This document shows, piece after piece, positions 17,437-24,508 of a stretch of 64,000 nucleotides of DNA. A program made the translations under genes and the position numbers. This stretch comes from Abiotrophia defectiva ATCC 49176. GTDB lineage: Bacteria; Bacillota; Bacilli; Lactobacillales; Aerococcaceae. Position 1 is the first letter of the stretch; the number at the start of each line of letters is the position of its first letter. The notes beneath the pieces were generated by a model. It did no database searches and was not told the DNA's origin. It was given only the letters and a program-made list of their open reading frames with translations. The DNA lies in NCBI RefSeq assembly GCF_037041345.1, contig NZ_CP146287.1, forward strand, positions 747,501 to 811,500, read 5' to 3'.

Positions 17437-18149
17437 TGAATCGTGAAGAAATCATTGCCAAAATGAAAGAACGCGTCTTCAATGCCAACTTACAATTACC
17501 TGAATGGGGTTTGGTCCAATTAACTTGGGGTAATGCCTCGGAAGTTAACCGCGACTTAGGCGTCATCGTCATCAAGCCAAGTGGTGTGGACTACAAGCAG
17601 ATGACACCTGACCAAATGGTGGTGACCGACTTAGACGGTAAGCCACTGGATGCTGATGGCTATCGTCCATCGTCTGACCTGCCAACCCATGTGGTGCTTT
17701 ATAAGGCCTTTCCTGGCGTCAATGCCGTGGTTCATACCCACAGCAAGTATGCCGTTTGTTGGGCTCAAGCAGGGCGTGATTTGCCTTGCTACGGGACCAC
17801 ACATGCCGATACCTTCTATGGGCCAGTGCCCTTAACCCGTCATTTGACTGAGACAGAAGTGGCGGAAGCCTACGAAGTCAATACTGGGGTGGTCATCGCG
17901 GATACCTTCAAGGAACGCAACTTGGATCCATTGGCAGTACCAGGTGTCTTGGTTCAAGGACATGGACCTTTCACTTGGGGGCCAACGATTCAAAAGGCCA
18001 TCGAGAACAGCTTGGTATTGGATGAAGTCTGCCATATTGCCCTGGAAACAGAAGCCATTAACCCAGATATTCAACCTCTACCACAATATGTGCTGGACAA
18101 ACACTATTTCCGTAAACACGGGGCCAATGCCTACTACGGACAAAAATAA
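17436..18149 (+). CDS. ulaF: L-ribulose-5-phosphate 4-epimerase
   Basis: 237 aa class II aldolase-type zinc enzyme. Zn ligands are visible in HTHSKYA (HxH, about residue 97) and further His in THADTFYGPVP and VQGHGPFTWG. It converts L-ribulose 5-phosphate to D-xylulose 5-phosphate, which enters the phosphoketolase or pentose phosphate pathway. Last gene of the operon, followed by a terminator. Confidence 0.94.
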   Translation: MNREEIIAKMKERVFNANLQLPEWGLVQLTWGNASEVNRDLGVIVIKPSGVDYKQMTPDQMVVTDLDGKPLDADGYRPSSDLPTHVVLYKAFPGVNAVVHTHSKYAVCWAQAGRDLPCYGTTHADTFYGPVPLTRHLTETEVAEAYEVNTGVVIADTFKERNLDPLAVPGVLVQGHGPFTWGPTIQKAIENSLVLDEVCHIALETEAINPDIQPLPQYVLDKHYFRKHGANAYYGQK

Positions 18150-18156
18150 GCCAAAC

Positions 18157-18185
18157 AAGGCTAGGGCGGGGGCCCTGGCCTTTTG
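18157..18185 (+). terminator. Terminator of the ula operon
   Basis: 11-bp arms aaggctagggc (18157-18167) and gccctggcctt (18172-18182), G-rich loop, then TTG. Confidence 0.85.
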
Positions 18186-18258
18186 TATGAATCCCATCTT
18201 GTATTATGATTCTCAATAAGATATAATTAAATTATCAATATGTAAAGGTGGTCATTGA

Positions 18259-18915
18259 ATGAAAAAAGTTCTCCTATCTGCAGCTTTTGCCTTAAGCTTA
18301 GTTGGCGCCCTAGCTCCAAGCGTCTTGGTAACAGCAGAAAGTTCATCAAGTTCCTCCAGCGCTTCTAGCGAGGCTGCTTCTTCTAGCTCAGAAGAAGCTT
18401 CAAGCAAGAAAAAATCTCATTCAGAAGCGGACAAGGCTAACTGGGGTAAACGCAGCACACCAGTCCCTTTAGGTGAAGAGAAGGAAATTCAATATAAAGA
18501 CTATATTGGAGGTAAAAAGGTTGATGTAAAGGCTAAGCTTTCCGTCTTAGAAGTTCTCAAGGGCAAAGAAGCTGAAGCTAAACTATTAGAGTTTGAAAGC
18601 TATAACAAAGAAGCCATCAAAAAATTGGATAGTAATTATGAGTTAAACGTGATTAAACTCAAATTTGTTTATGAAAAGGGCGACGAAGATGAGCCTTTAA
18701 AAACGCCTTACCGACCAAAAGTATTTGATGCCAAGGGTAAGGAAGTTAAGGTGGATTTCTATGCGGATGTGCCAAACGAGAAGAAGTTCTCCGATATTGA
18801 ACTCTATCCAGGTAGTGACCATGAAGGGTATGTGGTAGTAGCTGTTCCTAAAGGTGGCGACTATTCAATTTCCTATGACTTAGGCAAGCCTGTTTTCTTC
18901 AGCACGACTAAGTAA
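18259..18915 (+). CDS. Secreted Ser-rich-linker protein, paralogue A
   Basis: 218 aa. Signal peptide MKKVLLSAAFALSLVGALAP, then a polar stretch almost entirely of Ser, Ala and Glu (residues ~30-52), then a ~155-residue mature domain rich in beta strands and lysine. The mature domain contains VSVLEVLKGKEA-like and KFVYEKGDEDEPL segments and ends in YVVVAVPKGGDYSISYD, suggesting an immunoglobulin-like (DUF4352-type) fold; that last point is inference. No lipobox Cys, no sorting signal, so it should be secreted. Its neighbour at 19044 is clearly a paralogue in tandem. Own promoter region is AT-rich; SD aaaggtgg. Function unknown. Confidence 0.8.
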   Translation: MKKVLLSAAFALSLVGALAPSVLVTAESSSSSSSASSEAASSSSEEASSKKKSHSEADKANWGKRSTPVPLGEEKEIQYKDYIGGKKVDVKAKLSVLEVLKGKEAEAKLLEFESYNKEAIKKLDSNYELNVIKLKFVYEKGDEDEPLKTPYRPKVFDAKGKEVKVDFYADVPNEKKFSDIELYPGSDHEGYVVVAVPKGGDYSISYDLGKPVFFSTTK

Positions 18916-18927
18916 TAGACGCAGACA

Positions 18928-18963
18928 AGTCCGGCTAGGGCAAGAGCCTGAGCCGGGCTTTAT
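18928..18963 (+). terminator. Terminator after paralogue A
   Basis: Arms agtccggct (18928-18936) / agccgggct (18951-18959) with one G-T pair, followed by T-rich sequence. Confidence 0.75.
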
Positions 18964-19043
18964 GATTGACAGTCAAGGCTTTATTGTCAGGCAATTGGCA
19001 AGGAGCTATCATCGATTTATTATGATGTAAAGGTGGTTATGGA

Positions 19044-19706
19044 ATGAAAAAACGACTCCTATCAGCAGTTTTAGTCCTAAGCCTAGTAGGTGCTGTGGCC
19101 CCAACATTCTCGGTGGCAGCTGAAAGCTCTTCAAGTTCTTCTAGCACTTCTAGCGAAGCTGCTTCCTCTAGCTCAACAGAATCTTCCAGCAAGAAGAAAG
19201 CTCATTCAGAAGCTGATAAAGACAAGTGGGGCAAGCCTGATAGTCCCGTGCCTTTGGGACAAGAAAAGGAAATTACCTATAAGGAATATTTTGGCGATCA
19301 AAAGGTGATGACCACCATTAAGCTTTCAGTTCTAGAAGTTCTTAAAGGCAAAGAAGCTCAAGATAAATTACTAGAATTTAGTGATTCAAATCAAGGTGAC
19401 ATTGACCAGTTGGATAGTAAGTATGAATATCATCTAATTAAGGTCAAATTAGTCTATGAAAAAGGCGACGAAGATTATCCTTTAGACACTATCGAAATGT
19501 TTCCAAGAGTTTTGGATCTTAAGGGTAAGCAAATTGAGCAAGAGGTCTTTCCAAGCATTCCAAAAGAGCGCATGTTTTTAGATTATAGTCTCTTCCCTGG
19601 TGCTGAACATGAAGGCTATATCGCGATTATGGTTCCCAAGGACGGTGATTATACGATTTCCTTCAACCTTAGCGACCCTGTTTTCTTCAGCACAACTAAG
19701 GAGTAA
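19044..19706 (+). CDS. Secreted Ser-rich-linker protein, paralogue B
   Basis: 220 aa, same architecture as the preceding gene: MKKRLLSAVLVLSLVGAVAP signal peptide, a Ser/Thr linker, the KKKAHSEADKDKWGKPDSPVP junction and a C-terminal beta domain ending VFFSTTKE. The upstream region (aaaggtggttatggaatga) and the linker are also alike at DNA level, so the pair arose by tandem duplication; the mature domains have diverged more than the signal and linker. Function unknown. The two may differ in ligand or antigenicity. Confidence 0.8.
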   Translation: MKKRLLSAVLVLSLVGAVAPTFSVAAESSSSSSSTSSEAASSSSTESSSKKKAHSEADKDKWGKPDSPVPLGQEKEITYKEYFGDQKVMTTIKLSVLEVLKGKEAQDKLLEFSDSNQGDIDQLDSKYEYHLIKVKLVYEKGDEDYPLDTIEMFPRVLDLKGKQIEQEVFPSIPKERMFLDYSLFPGAEHEGYIAIMVPKDGDYTISFNLSDPVFFSTTKE

Positions 19707-19714
19707 GATGATTC

Positions 19715-19750
19715 AGTCCGGATGGGGCCAAGCCTCGTCCGGGCTCTTCT
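19715..19750 (+). terminator. Terminator after paralogue B
   Basis: Arms agtccgga (19715-19722) / tccgggct (19738-19745) with tcttctt tail; the stem resembles the one after paralogue A, as expected for a duplicated block. Confidence 0.75.
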
Positions 19751-19776
19751 TATGCCAAAATTCCAGGGGAAAGACC

Positions 19777-19805
19777 TTGCCAAAAACCACCTTCTGTGGT
19801 AAGAT
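19777..19805 (+). promoter_or_regulatory. Promoter of the tRNA-Arg gene
   Basis: TTGCCA (19777-19782), 17-bp spacer, TAAGAT (19800-19805), ending 11 bp before the mature tRNA 5' end. Confidence 0.6.
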
Positions 19806-19816
19806 AATCAAGTACT

Positions 19817-19888
19817 GTCGCCGTAGTGTAAAGGATATCACACAAGATTCCGGTTCTTGTAATGGGGGTTCGATTCCCTCCGGCGATG
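19817..19888 (+). tRNA. tRNA-Arg (anticodon CCG)
   Basis: 72-nt cloverleaf read by hand: acceptor arms gtcgccg (19817-19823) and cggcgat (19881-19887) with discriminator G, D arm gtg/cac, anticodon arm caaga/tcttg around loop ttccggt (anticodon CCG at 19850-19852), T arm ggggg/ccctc around ttcgatt. No CCA encoded. Its own terminator follows at once. Confidence 0.93.
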
Positions 19889-19894
19889 TATGGG

Positions 19895-19923
19895 AAAGCC
19901 CCTCCTAGTAAGGGGCTTTTTTG
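19895..19923 (+). terminator. Terminator of the tRNA-Arg gene
   Basis: Stem aaagcccct (19895-19903) / aggggcttt (19911-19919) and T-run. Confidence 0.88.
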
Positions 19924-19960
19924 TATTTAAATTAATCAGAGGAAGGCATAAATCAAACAG

Positions 19961-20011
19961 AAATGTCAACTACGGGACAAGAGTTGACATTTACCTTAAC
20001 TAGGGTACAAT
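19961..20011 (+). promoter_or_regulatory. ABC-F promoter with an 11-bp inverted repeat over the -35
   Basis: TTGACA (19984-19989), 16-bp spacer, TACAAT (20006-20011). The perfect inverted repeat aaatgtcaact (19961-19971) / agttgacattt (19982-19992) has the -35 inside its right arm, so a dimeric repressor could block the promoter. Transcription would start near 20018, leaving a ~95-nt leader before ATG 20114; I see no clear leader peptide with an SD in it. Confidence 0.65.
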
Positions 20012-20113
20012 GTTAGTAAGTGTAAGATTAAAAAAAGATGATAAAAATAAGGTGTTATCTAATTTTAGCTAACAGAGCTATGGCGTCCGTATACTGGCTA
20101 GGAGGGGACATTT

Positions 20114-21643
20114 ATGAGACAGTACCATTTACCTGCACAAAATATTGAAATTAAAGATCGTGTCTTATTTAAGTCGCCACCTTTAGTAATAAATGAAGGA
20201 GATGTTATAGGCATCATCGGTAAAAATGGTAGTGGGAAATCCACTTTATTAGCCTCTATAGCTAAAATATGCGAAAAACAAGGTCTAACAAGTGTTCTAT
20301 CTACTTTCTCCAATTTAGCTGATATAGGTAAAAGTGGTGGTGAGACCGTCATGGATAAAATGGTGTCTACTTTGAAAGAAACGAATTGCCTTTATCTATT
20401 GGATGAGCCTACTACCTATCTTGACGTAAACAATATAGCTAATTTGATTGCCCTGATAGAAAGAAACCATGGAACTTTTTGCATTGTAAGTCATGACCGT
20501 GATTTGTTACGTCGTATCTGTAATAAGATATGGGCGATTGAGAATGGGCAGCTTACTGAATATGAAGGTAATTACGATCAATATCAAGATCAGCTCCTGA
20601 TTAGGCAACAAGAATATCAGGCCGACCTTAAGAAATATCATCAAGAGACTAAACGTCTCAAACAGACCATTCAAGCCCAGTATGAAGAGCAAGAACGCAA
20701 AAGTAAGAAGCCTAGAAAGCTTAGTCCATCAGAATATCGAATCACAGGTATGAAAACAAAACTGGCAGTAAAAAATAAGAAAAGTCATAAGGCACGTTTA
20801 CAATTAGTAGATAGATTGCAAGCAATGGATAAGCCAGAGCCTGTTACCGAGCAGTATGATGTCTCTTTCTTAACTTATTCGCAAAAGAATATCAATCGAA
20901 CGCTTTATATCCCGCCAAAAAGATGTAGCGTTCAAGGAAAAGTACTTTGGGATTTACCTGCGCTTACCTTGATGAGTGGGCAAAAACTTGCTATTACAGG
21001 GAATAATGGAACTGGGAAGACTAGCTATCTTAATTATGTTAATTCAATTATCCCTAGCCACTATCGAAAGGGCTACTTTCAACAGCAGAACTCAGATAGT
21101 CAAGAGGATGATCGTACACTCTACCAAATGGTTCGTGATGTGTCCTCTTTAAGCCAGCATGAATTGCGTACTGTGATGGCAGTGTTAAATTTTAAAACGC
21201 ATAATATTGAGACTAGGGTGAATCAGCTTAGTAGTGGAGAGAGAGCTAAGTGTCACTTACTCTGCTTACTGATTCAAGATTTAGATGTTCTACTTGTCGA
21301 TGAAGCAACAAACTTTTTAGATATAAAGGCGCTTGAAGCATTAGAACACATACTTAAGAAGTTTCCAGGCATCTTACTATTTGTAAGTCATGATACGACT
21401 TTTGTGTCAGCCCTTGCTACTTCTGAGCTAAGTTTAGATCATCAGGTATTATCAAGTAGTCGCAGCGATAGTTGTGAACACGATACAAGAAATAAGAAAA
21501 GTGGTCGTAAAGATGAGCTTACAATACTAGAATTCAGAATTAGTTCGCTATTGAGTCAGTTATCAGTCAATCCAAGTGCAGAGTTAGAAGAAGAATATCA
21601 AAAGCTGTTAGTTGAGAGAAATAAGTTAAGTAAGCTAAGATAG
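20114..21643 (+). CDS. ABC-F family ATPase, possible antibiotic-resistance (Vga/Lsa/Msr-like) protein
   Basis: 509 aa, SD aggagggg. Two ATP-binding cassettes and no membrane domain, the ABC-F layout. Cassette 1: Walker A GKNGSGKST (~37-45), reduced signature KSGGE, Walker B CLYLLDEPTTYLD. The inter-domain linker (~150-250) is long and Lys/Gln/Glu-rich (antibiotic-resistance-domain position). Cassette 2: GNNGTGKTS, LSSGERAK, VLLVDEATNFLD. DEPTTYLD in cassette 1 and the short first cassette recall the Vga/Msr resistance branch rather than EttA/Uup housekeeping types. Such proteins enter the ribosomal E site and dislodge drugs. The gene is visibly more AT-rich than its neighbours and follows a tRNA gene, suggesting acquisition by transfer. 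Drug range cannot be told. Confidence 0.8.
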   Translation: MRQYHLPAQNIEIKDRVLFKSPPLVINEGDVIGIIGKNGSGKSTLLASIAKICEKQGLTSVLSTFSNLADIGKSGGETVMDKMVSTLKETNCLYLLDEPTTYLDVNNIANLIALIERNHGTFCIVSHDRDLLRRICNKIWAIENGQLTEYEGNYDQYQDQLLIRQQEYQADLKKYHQETKRLKQTIQAQYEEQERKSKKPRKLSPSEYRITGMKTKLAVKNKKSHKARLQLVDRLQAMDKPEPVTEQYDVSFLTYSQKNINRTLYIPPKRCSVQGKVLWDLPALTLMSGQKLAITGNNGTGKTSYLNYVNSIIPSHYRKGYFQQQNSDSQEDDRTLYQMVRDVSSLSQHELRTVMAVLNFKTHNIETRVNQLSSGERAKCHLLCLLIQDLDVLLVDEATNFLDIKALEALEHILKKFPGILLFVSHDTTFVSALATSELSLDHQVLSSSRSDSCEHDTRNKKSGRKDELTILEFRISSLLSQLSVNPSAELEEEYQKLLVERNKLSKLR

Positions 21644-21646
21644 ACT

Positions 21647-21674
21647 AAAACGCCCTTGTACAGGGCGTTTTTTG
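21647..21674 (+). terminator. Terminator of the ABC-F gene
   Basis: Arms aaaacgccct (21647-21656) / agggcgtttt (21662-21671), T-run. Confidence 0.88.
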
Positions 21675-21791
21675 ATATCCAGGACAGAAAGTCACATACT
21701 GCTCTAACAATCAGTAGTCCAATCCTTTTCCATACACTTTCCCCTATATTTATGGTAGACTAGCATCATAGAATGTGAGGAGGCGACTGCC

Positions 21792-22235
21792 ATGACAGAT
21801 TGTATTTTTTGCAAGATAATTGAAGGCCAGATTCCAAGTGCCAAGGTCTATGAAGATGAGGATGTCTACGCCTTTTTAGATATTACCCAGGTGACACCAG
21901 GCCATACTCTGGTGATTCCTAAAACCCATGTGGCTAATATTTTTGAATATGATGAGGACTTGGCGACTAAGGTCATGACCAAATTGCCTAAGATTAGCCG
22001 GGCAGTACGCCGTGCCTTTCCTGATATGTTGGGGCTTAATATCCTCAATAACAATGGTCATGCGGCCGGCCAGACGGTTTTTCACTCCCATATTCACTTA
22101 ATTCCCCGCTATCAAGGGGATGGCGATGGCTTTGGCTGGTCCTTCGCTGACAACAGCAAGTCTTACACAGTAGAAGAATTTAGCGCTCGGGCGGCTGCTA
22201 TTGCCAGCGCCTTAGCTCAAGAGGAGGAAGCATAA
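21792..22235 (+). CDS. hit: HIT-family nucleotide-binding protein
   Basis: 147 aa, SD gaggagg at 21776-21782. N-terminal CIFCKIIEGQIPSAKVYED with a CxxC, and the histidine triad HSHIHLIPR (about residues 98-106) typical of HinT-type purine nucleotide phosphoramidases/AMP-lysine hydrolases. Cytoplasmic dimer in the family. The next gene overlaps by one base; prsA follows, the order commonly seen in Lactobacillales. Confidence 0.93.
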   Translation: MTDCIFCKIIEGQIPSAKVYEDEDVYAFLDITQVTPGHTLVIPKTHVANIFEYDEDLATKVMTKLPKISRAVRRAFPDMLGLNILNNNGHAAGQTVFHSHIHLIPRYQGDGDGFGWSFADNSKSYTVEEFSARAAAIASALAQEEEA

Positions 22236-22585
22236 TGGGTAAATTTACACGCGGGTTCGTCTTAGGCGCCTTGGCGGCTGGGGCTTGGACACTACTTAAT
22301 GTCAAACAAGATGGGGCGACTACTCGCCGCCAGCTTAAGTCTTATGTCAATGATTTCTGTCAGGATAGCCAACAATTGGGGCAAGATACTTGCCGTATTC
22401 GCCGGGCCTTGCACGACGTCACTGACAAGGGCTTGCCGCTCTTACAGTCAACGGTAGGGGAAGTACAGACTCTCTTCCGTCGTTTTCAGGAAGCCAATGG
22501 GCCACGCATCCGTCGCACCCAGGAAAAAGTTGAAAAACTCAACTCGGATTTAGAAGAAGCCCAGGAAAATGTGAATAAATCATAA
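22235..22585 (+). CDS. Small YtxH-like membrane-associated protein
   Basis: 116 aa; ATG 22235 overlaps the hit stop (TAATG), with SD gaggagg in hit. A short hydrophobic N-terminal segment (FVLGALAAGAWTLL, residues 7-20) is followed by a long amphipathic, coiled-coil-like helical region (EKVEKLNSDLEEAQENV at the end). This resembles YtxH/YtzC-type proteins often placed between hit and prsA. Probably a membrane-tethered helical protein facing the cytoplasm; role unknown. Confidence 0.75.
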   Translation: MGKFTRGFVLGALAAGAWTLLNVKQDGATTRRQLKSYVNDFCQDSQQLGQDTCRIRRALHDVTDKGLPLLQSTVGEVQTLFRRFQEANGPRIRRTQEKVEKLNSDLEEAQENVNKS

Positions 22586-22632
22586 TCTTTTCATGGATTT
22601 TCGACTTCTTCATACTCATTTCACAGCAAATG

Positions 22633-22641
22633 TGTTATAGT
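22633..22641 (+). promoter_or_regulatory. Extended -10 promoter of prsA
   Basis: TGTTATAGT (TGn plus TATAGT) at 22633-22641; no good -35 at 17 bp. A 45-bp leader runs to ATG 22686. Confidence 0.5.
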
Positions 22642-22685
22642 AGTACAGTAATCAAAAAATTAATGTTATATAAGGGATTGATTGA

Positions 22686-23660
22686 ATGAAAAGAACAACA
22701 CTTAACCGTATGATGGCTTTTGCCTCTGTCTTAGTTTTATCAGGTGCAGTTGCCAATACTGCCAGCGTGGTTTACGCGCAAGACAACGTTGCCACTGTAG
22801 GTGACCAAACCATCACCAAGGAAGATCTCTACAACCAAATGAAAAAAGACGCTGGTTTAGTAACCTTGCGTTCTATGATCTTGCAAAAGGTATTGGAAAT
22901 GAACGCGCCTAACGCTGCAGACATCAAGAAGAAAGCAGAAGAAGAAGTCGCTAAGCAAATCGAAAAAGTTGGTGGCGAAGAGAAGTTCCAAGAACTCTTA
23001 ACCTACCAAAAATTAGGTTCAGTTGAAGACTTCAAGAACCAAATTTACATCCGTAACCTCTTCAACGAAGTGGTTTCTAAGCAAATCGACCAATCCGATG
23101 CAGCTATCGAAGACTACTACAACAACACTTACCAACCTAAGATGGAAGCTCAACACATCTTGGTTGACACTGAAGAAGAAGCAAAAGACATCATCTCTAA
23201 ATTAGATGCTGGCGAAAACTTCGACGAATTAGCTAAGACCTACTCTAAAGACGGGTCTGCCCAACAAGGGGGTCTCTTATCACCCTTTACTTCAGGTCAA
23301 ATGGTTAAGGAATTTGAAGATGGGGTTAAGGGTCAAGCTAATGGCGAATACACCAAGACACCAGTTAAAAGTAAGTTCGGTTACCACATCATCAAGACCA
23401 TCAACAATGGTGAGAAGAAGCCATTGGCAGATATCAAAGACGATGTGAAAAAAGAATACTTAGACAGCAAGATTAAAGATCAAAAATTTTCTTACAAGAT
23501 TATTGGTAAATTAATCGAAGCGGCTAAGGTTCAAATTGACGACGCTGACTTAAAAGACGCGGTTAAGGAACTAGTAGACTTAGCTAACCAACCAGATGAT
23601 GTATCATCAAGCAGTTCTGAAGCTTCAAGCGAATCTTCCAGCGAGTCTTCAAGCAACTAA
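22686..23660 (+). CDS. prsA: PrsA-type extracytoplasmic foldase (parvulin PPIase)
   Basis: 324 aa. Signal sequence to about residue 31 (SVVYA/QDN), then an N-terminal SurA-like helical region and a parvulin PPIC domain (about 150-240) with QHILVDTEEEA, SKDGSAQQGGLL and FGYHIIKT motifs. The foldase helps secreted proteins fold at the membrane-wall interface. Family members are normally lipoproteins, yet here there is no cysteine in the signal region: VLVLSGAVANTA replaces the expected L-x-x-C. The C-terminus is a run of Ser and Glu (last ~18 residues), like the Ser-rich linkers of other secreted proteins in this window. Start supported by position and hydrophobic N-terminus. Confidence 0.93.
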   Translation: MKRTTLNRMMAFASVLVLSGAVANTASVVYAQDNVATVGDQTITKEDLYNQMKKDAGLVTLRSMILQKVLEMNAPNAADIKKKAEEEVAKQIEKVGGEEKFQELLTYQKLGSVEDFKNQIYIRNLFNEVVSKQIDQSDAAIEDYYNNTYQPKMEAQHILVDTEEEAKDIISKLDAGENFDELAKTYSKDGSAQQGGLLSPFTSGQMVKEFEDGVKGQANGEYTKTPVKSKFGYHIIKTINNGEKKPLADIKDDVKKEYLDSKIKDQKFSYKIIGKLIEAAKVQIDDADLKDAVKELVDLANQPDDVSSSSSEASSESSSESSSN

Positions 23661-23677
23661 TTGGCTTTAATTGACTT

Positions 23678-23710
23678 TTGCGCCTTAGGCTGACTAGGGC
23701 GCAATTTTTC
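23678..23710 (+). terminator. Terminator of prsA
   Basis: Arms ttgcgcc (23678-23684) / ggcgcaa (23698-23704) followed by TTTTTC. Confidence 0.75.
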
Positions 23711-23743
23711 TATTTTAATCTCGGCTCAGAAAGGAGGGTGCCC

Positions 23744-24289
23744 ATGCAGCGCCATGGCCATCGAATGTTGGTCTATCTCTCGCTTCTGGTCGCCCAAGGG
23801 GTGGTCATTAGCATATTTGAACGTATGTTGCCGTCGCCTTTTGTCTTTGCGCCGGGAGCCAAACTAGGTTTGGCTAATATTGTCACGCTCTTGGCCCTTT
23901 TCACCTTGACGCCACGCCAGAGTTTTCAGGTGGTTAGCCTGCGTTTACTGGTCACTCTCCTGGTAGGGGGGACCTTCTCCATGTTCTTCTATTCCTTGGT
24001 GGGTTCCTACCTGTCCTTCGGGGCCATGCTCTTAGTCAAGCAGCTGGGGCCTAAGCGGGTTTCGGTCGTTGGACTCTCCATACTGGGAGGCATGCTCTTC
24101 AATGTGGGCCAACTGTCGGTAGCCGCCTGGTTCGCCCGATCTTGGACCCTCTTCAACTATCTGCCTTGGCTCAGTCTAGGGGGCTGCCTGGCCGGGCTAG
24201 CGGTCGGGGTCTTGGGCTACTATCTCTTGGAAAACAACCACACCTTACAATACTACCAGCAGGTCAGCCAGAAGGAGACCTGGTTTTAG
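23744..24289 (+). CDS. Gx transporter family membrane protein (HepI-like)
   Basis: 181 aa; ATG 23744 follows the strong SD aaggagggtg at 23731-23740, so the longer frame starting inside the terminator is discarded. Five or so membrane segments and the FAPGAKLGLANIVTLLAL motif typify the Gx transporter family (once called heptaprenyl diphosphate synthase component I), an ECF-S-like fold. In other Firmicutes it is paired with a NusG-II-domain or prenyl-synthase gene; neither is nearby. Substrate unknown. Confidence 0.85.
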   Translation: MQRHGHRMLVYLSLLVAQGVVISIFERMLPSPFVFAPGAKLGLANIVTLLALFTLTPRQSFQVVSLRLLVTLLVGGTFSMFFYSLVGSYLSFGAMLLVKQLGPKRVSVVGLSILGGMLFNVGQLSVAAWFARSWTLFNYLPWLSLGGCLAGLAVGVLGYYLLENNHTLQYYQQVSQKETWF

Positions 24290-24290
24290 C

Positions 24291-24319
24291 AGGATGGGAC
24301 TTAGGTCCCGTCCTTTTTT
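24291..24319 (+). terminator. Terminator
   Basis: 10-bp arms aggatgggac (24291-24300) / gtcccgtcct (24305-24314) and T-run. The 190 bp from here to comGA are AT-rich; I see no convincing ComX/SigH box or sigma-A promoter in them. Confidence 0.85.
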
Positions 24320-24508
24320 GTTGCTTATATAATATTTGTATATTAGTTAAAATAGGAAAAATTAAGTGTTCTCTGATTATAGATTCAAGGAATTCCGCTA
24401 AAAATCAGCTGTTCCATCATCATATTGCCAAACAATATCCCGAATCCCCTGAATTTCTTTGGATAAAAGTGCCCCTTTTTGGGTATTTATAAGTGAGGGG
24501 GAAATTCT

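Noticed and set aside
20038-20150. Leader peptide ahead of the ABC-F gene
   Set aside because: A frame opens at ATG 20038 but has no SD, and it runs past the ABC-F start without a regulatory hairpin set.
19817-21780. Mobile element integrated at tRNA-Arg
   Set aside because: No integrase and no repeated copy of the tRNA 3' end after the AT-rich ABC-F gene; transfer is only suggested by composition.
24142-24492. 116-codon frame crossing the terminator before comGA
   Set aside because: Begins inside the Gx transporter gene, has no SD and runs through the terminator hairpin.
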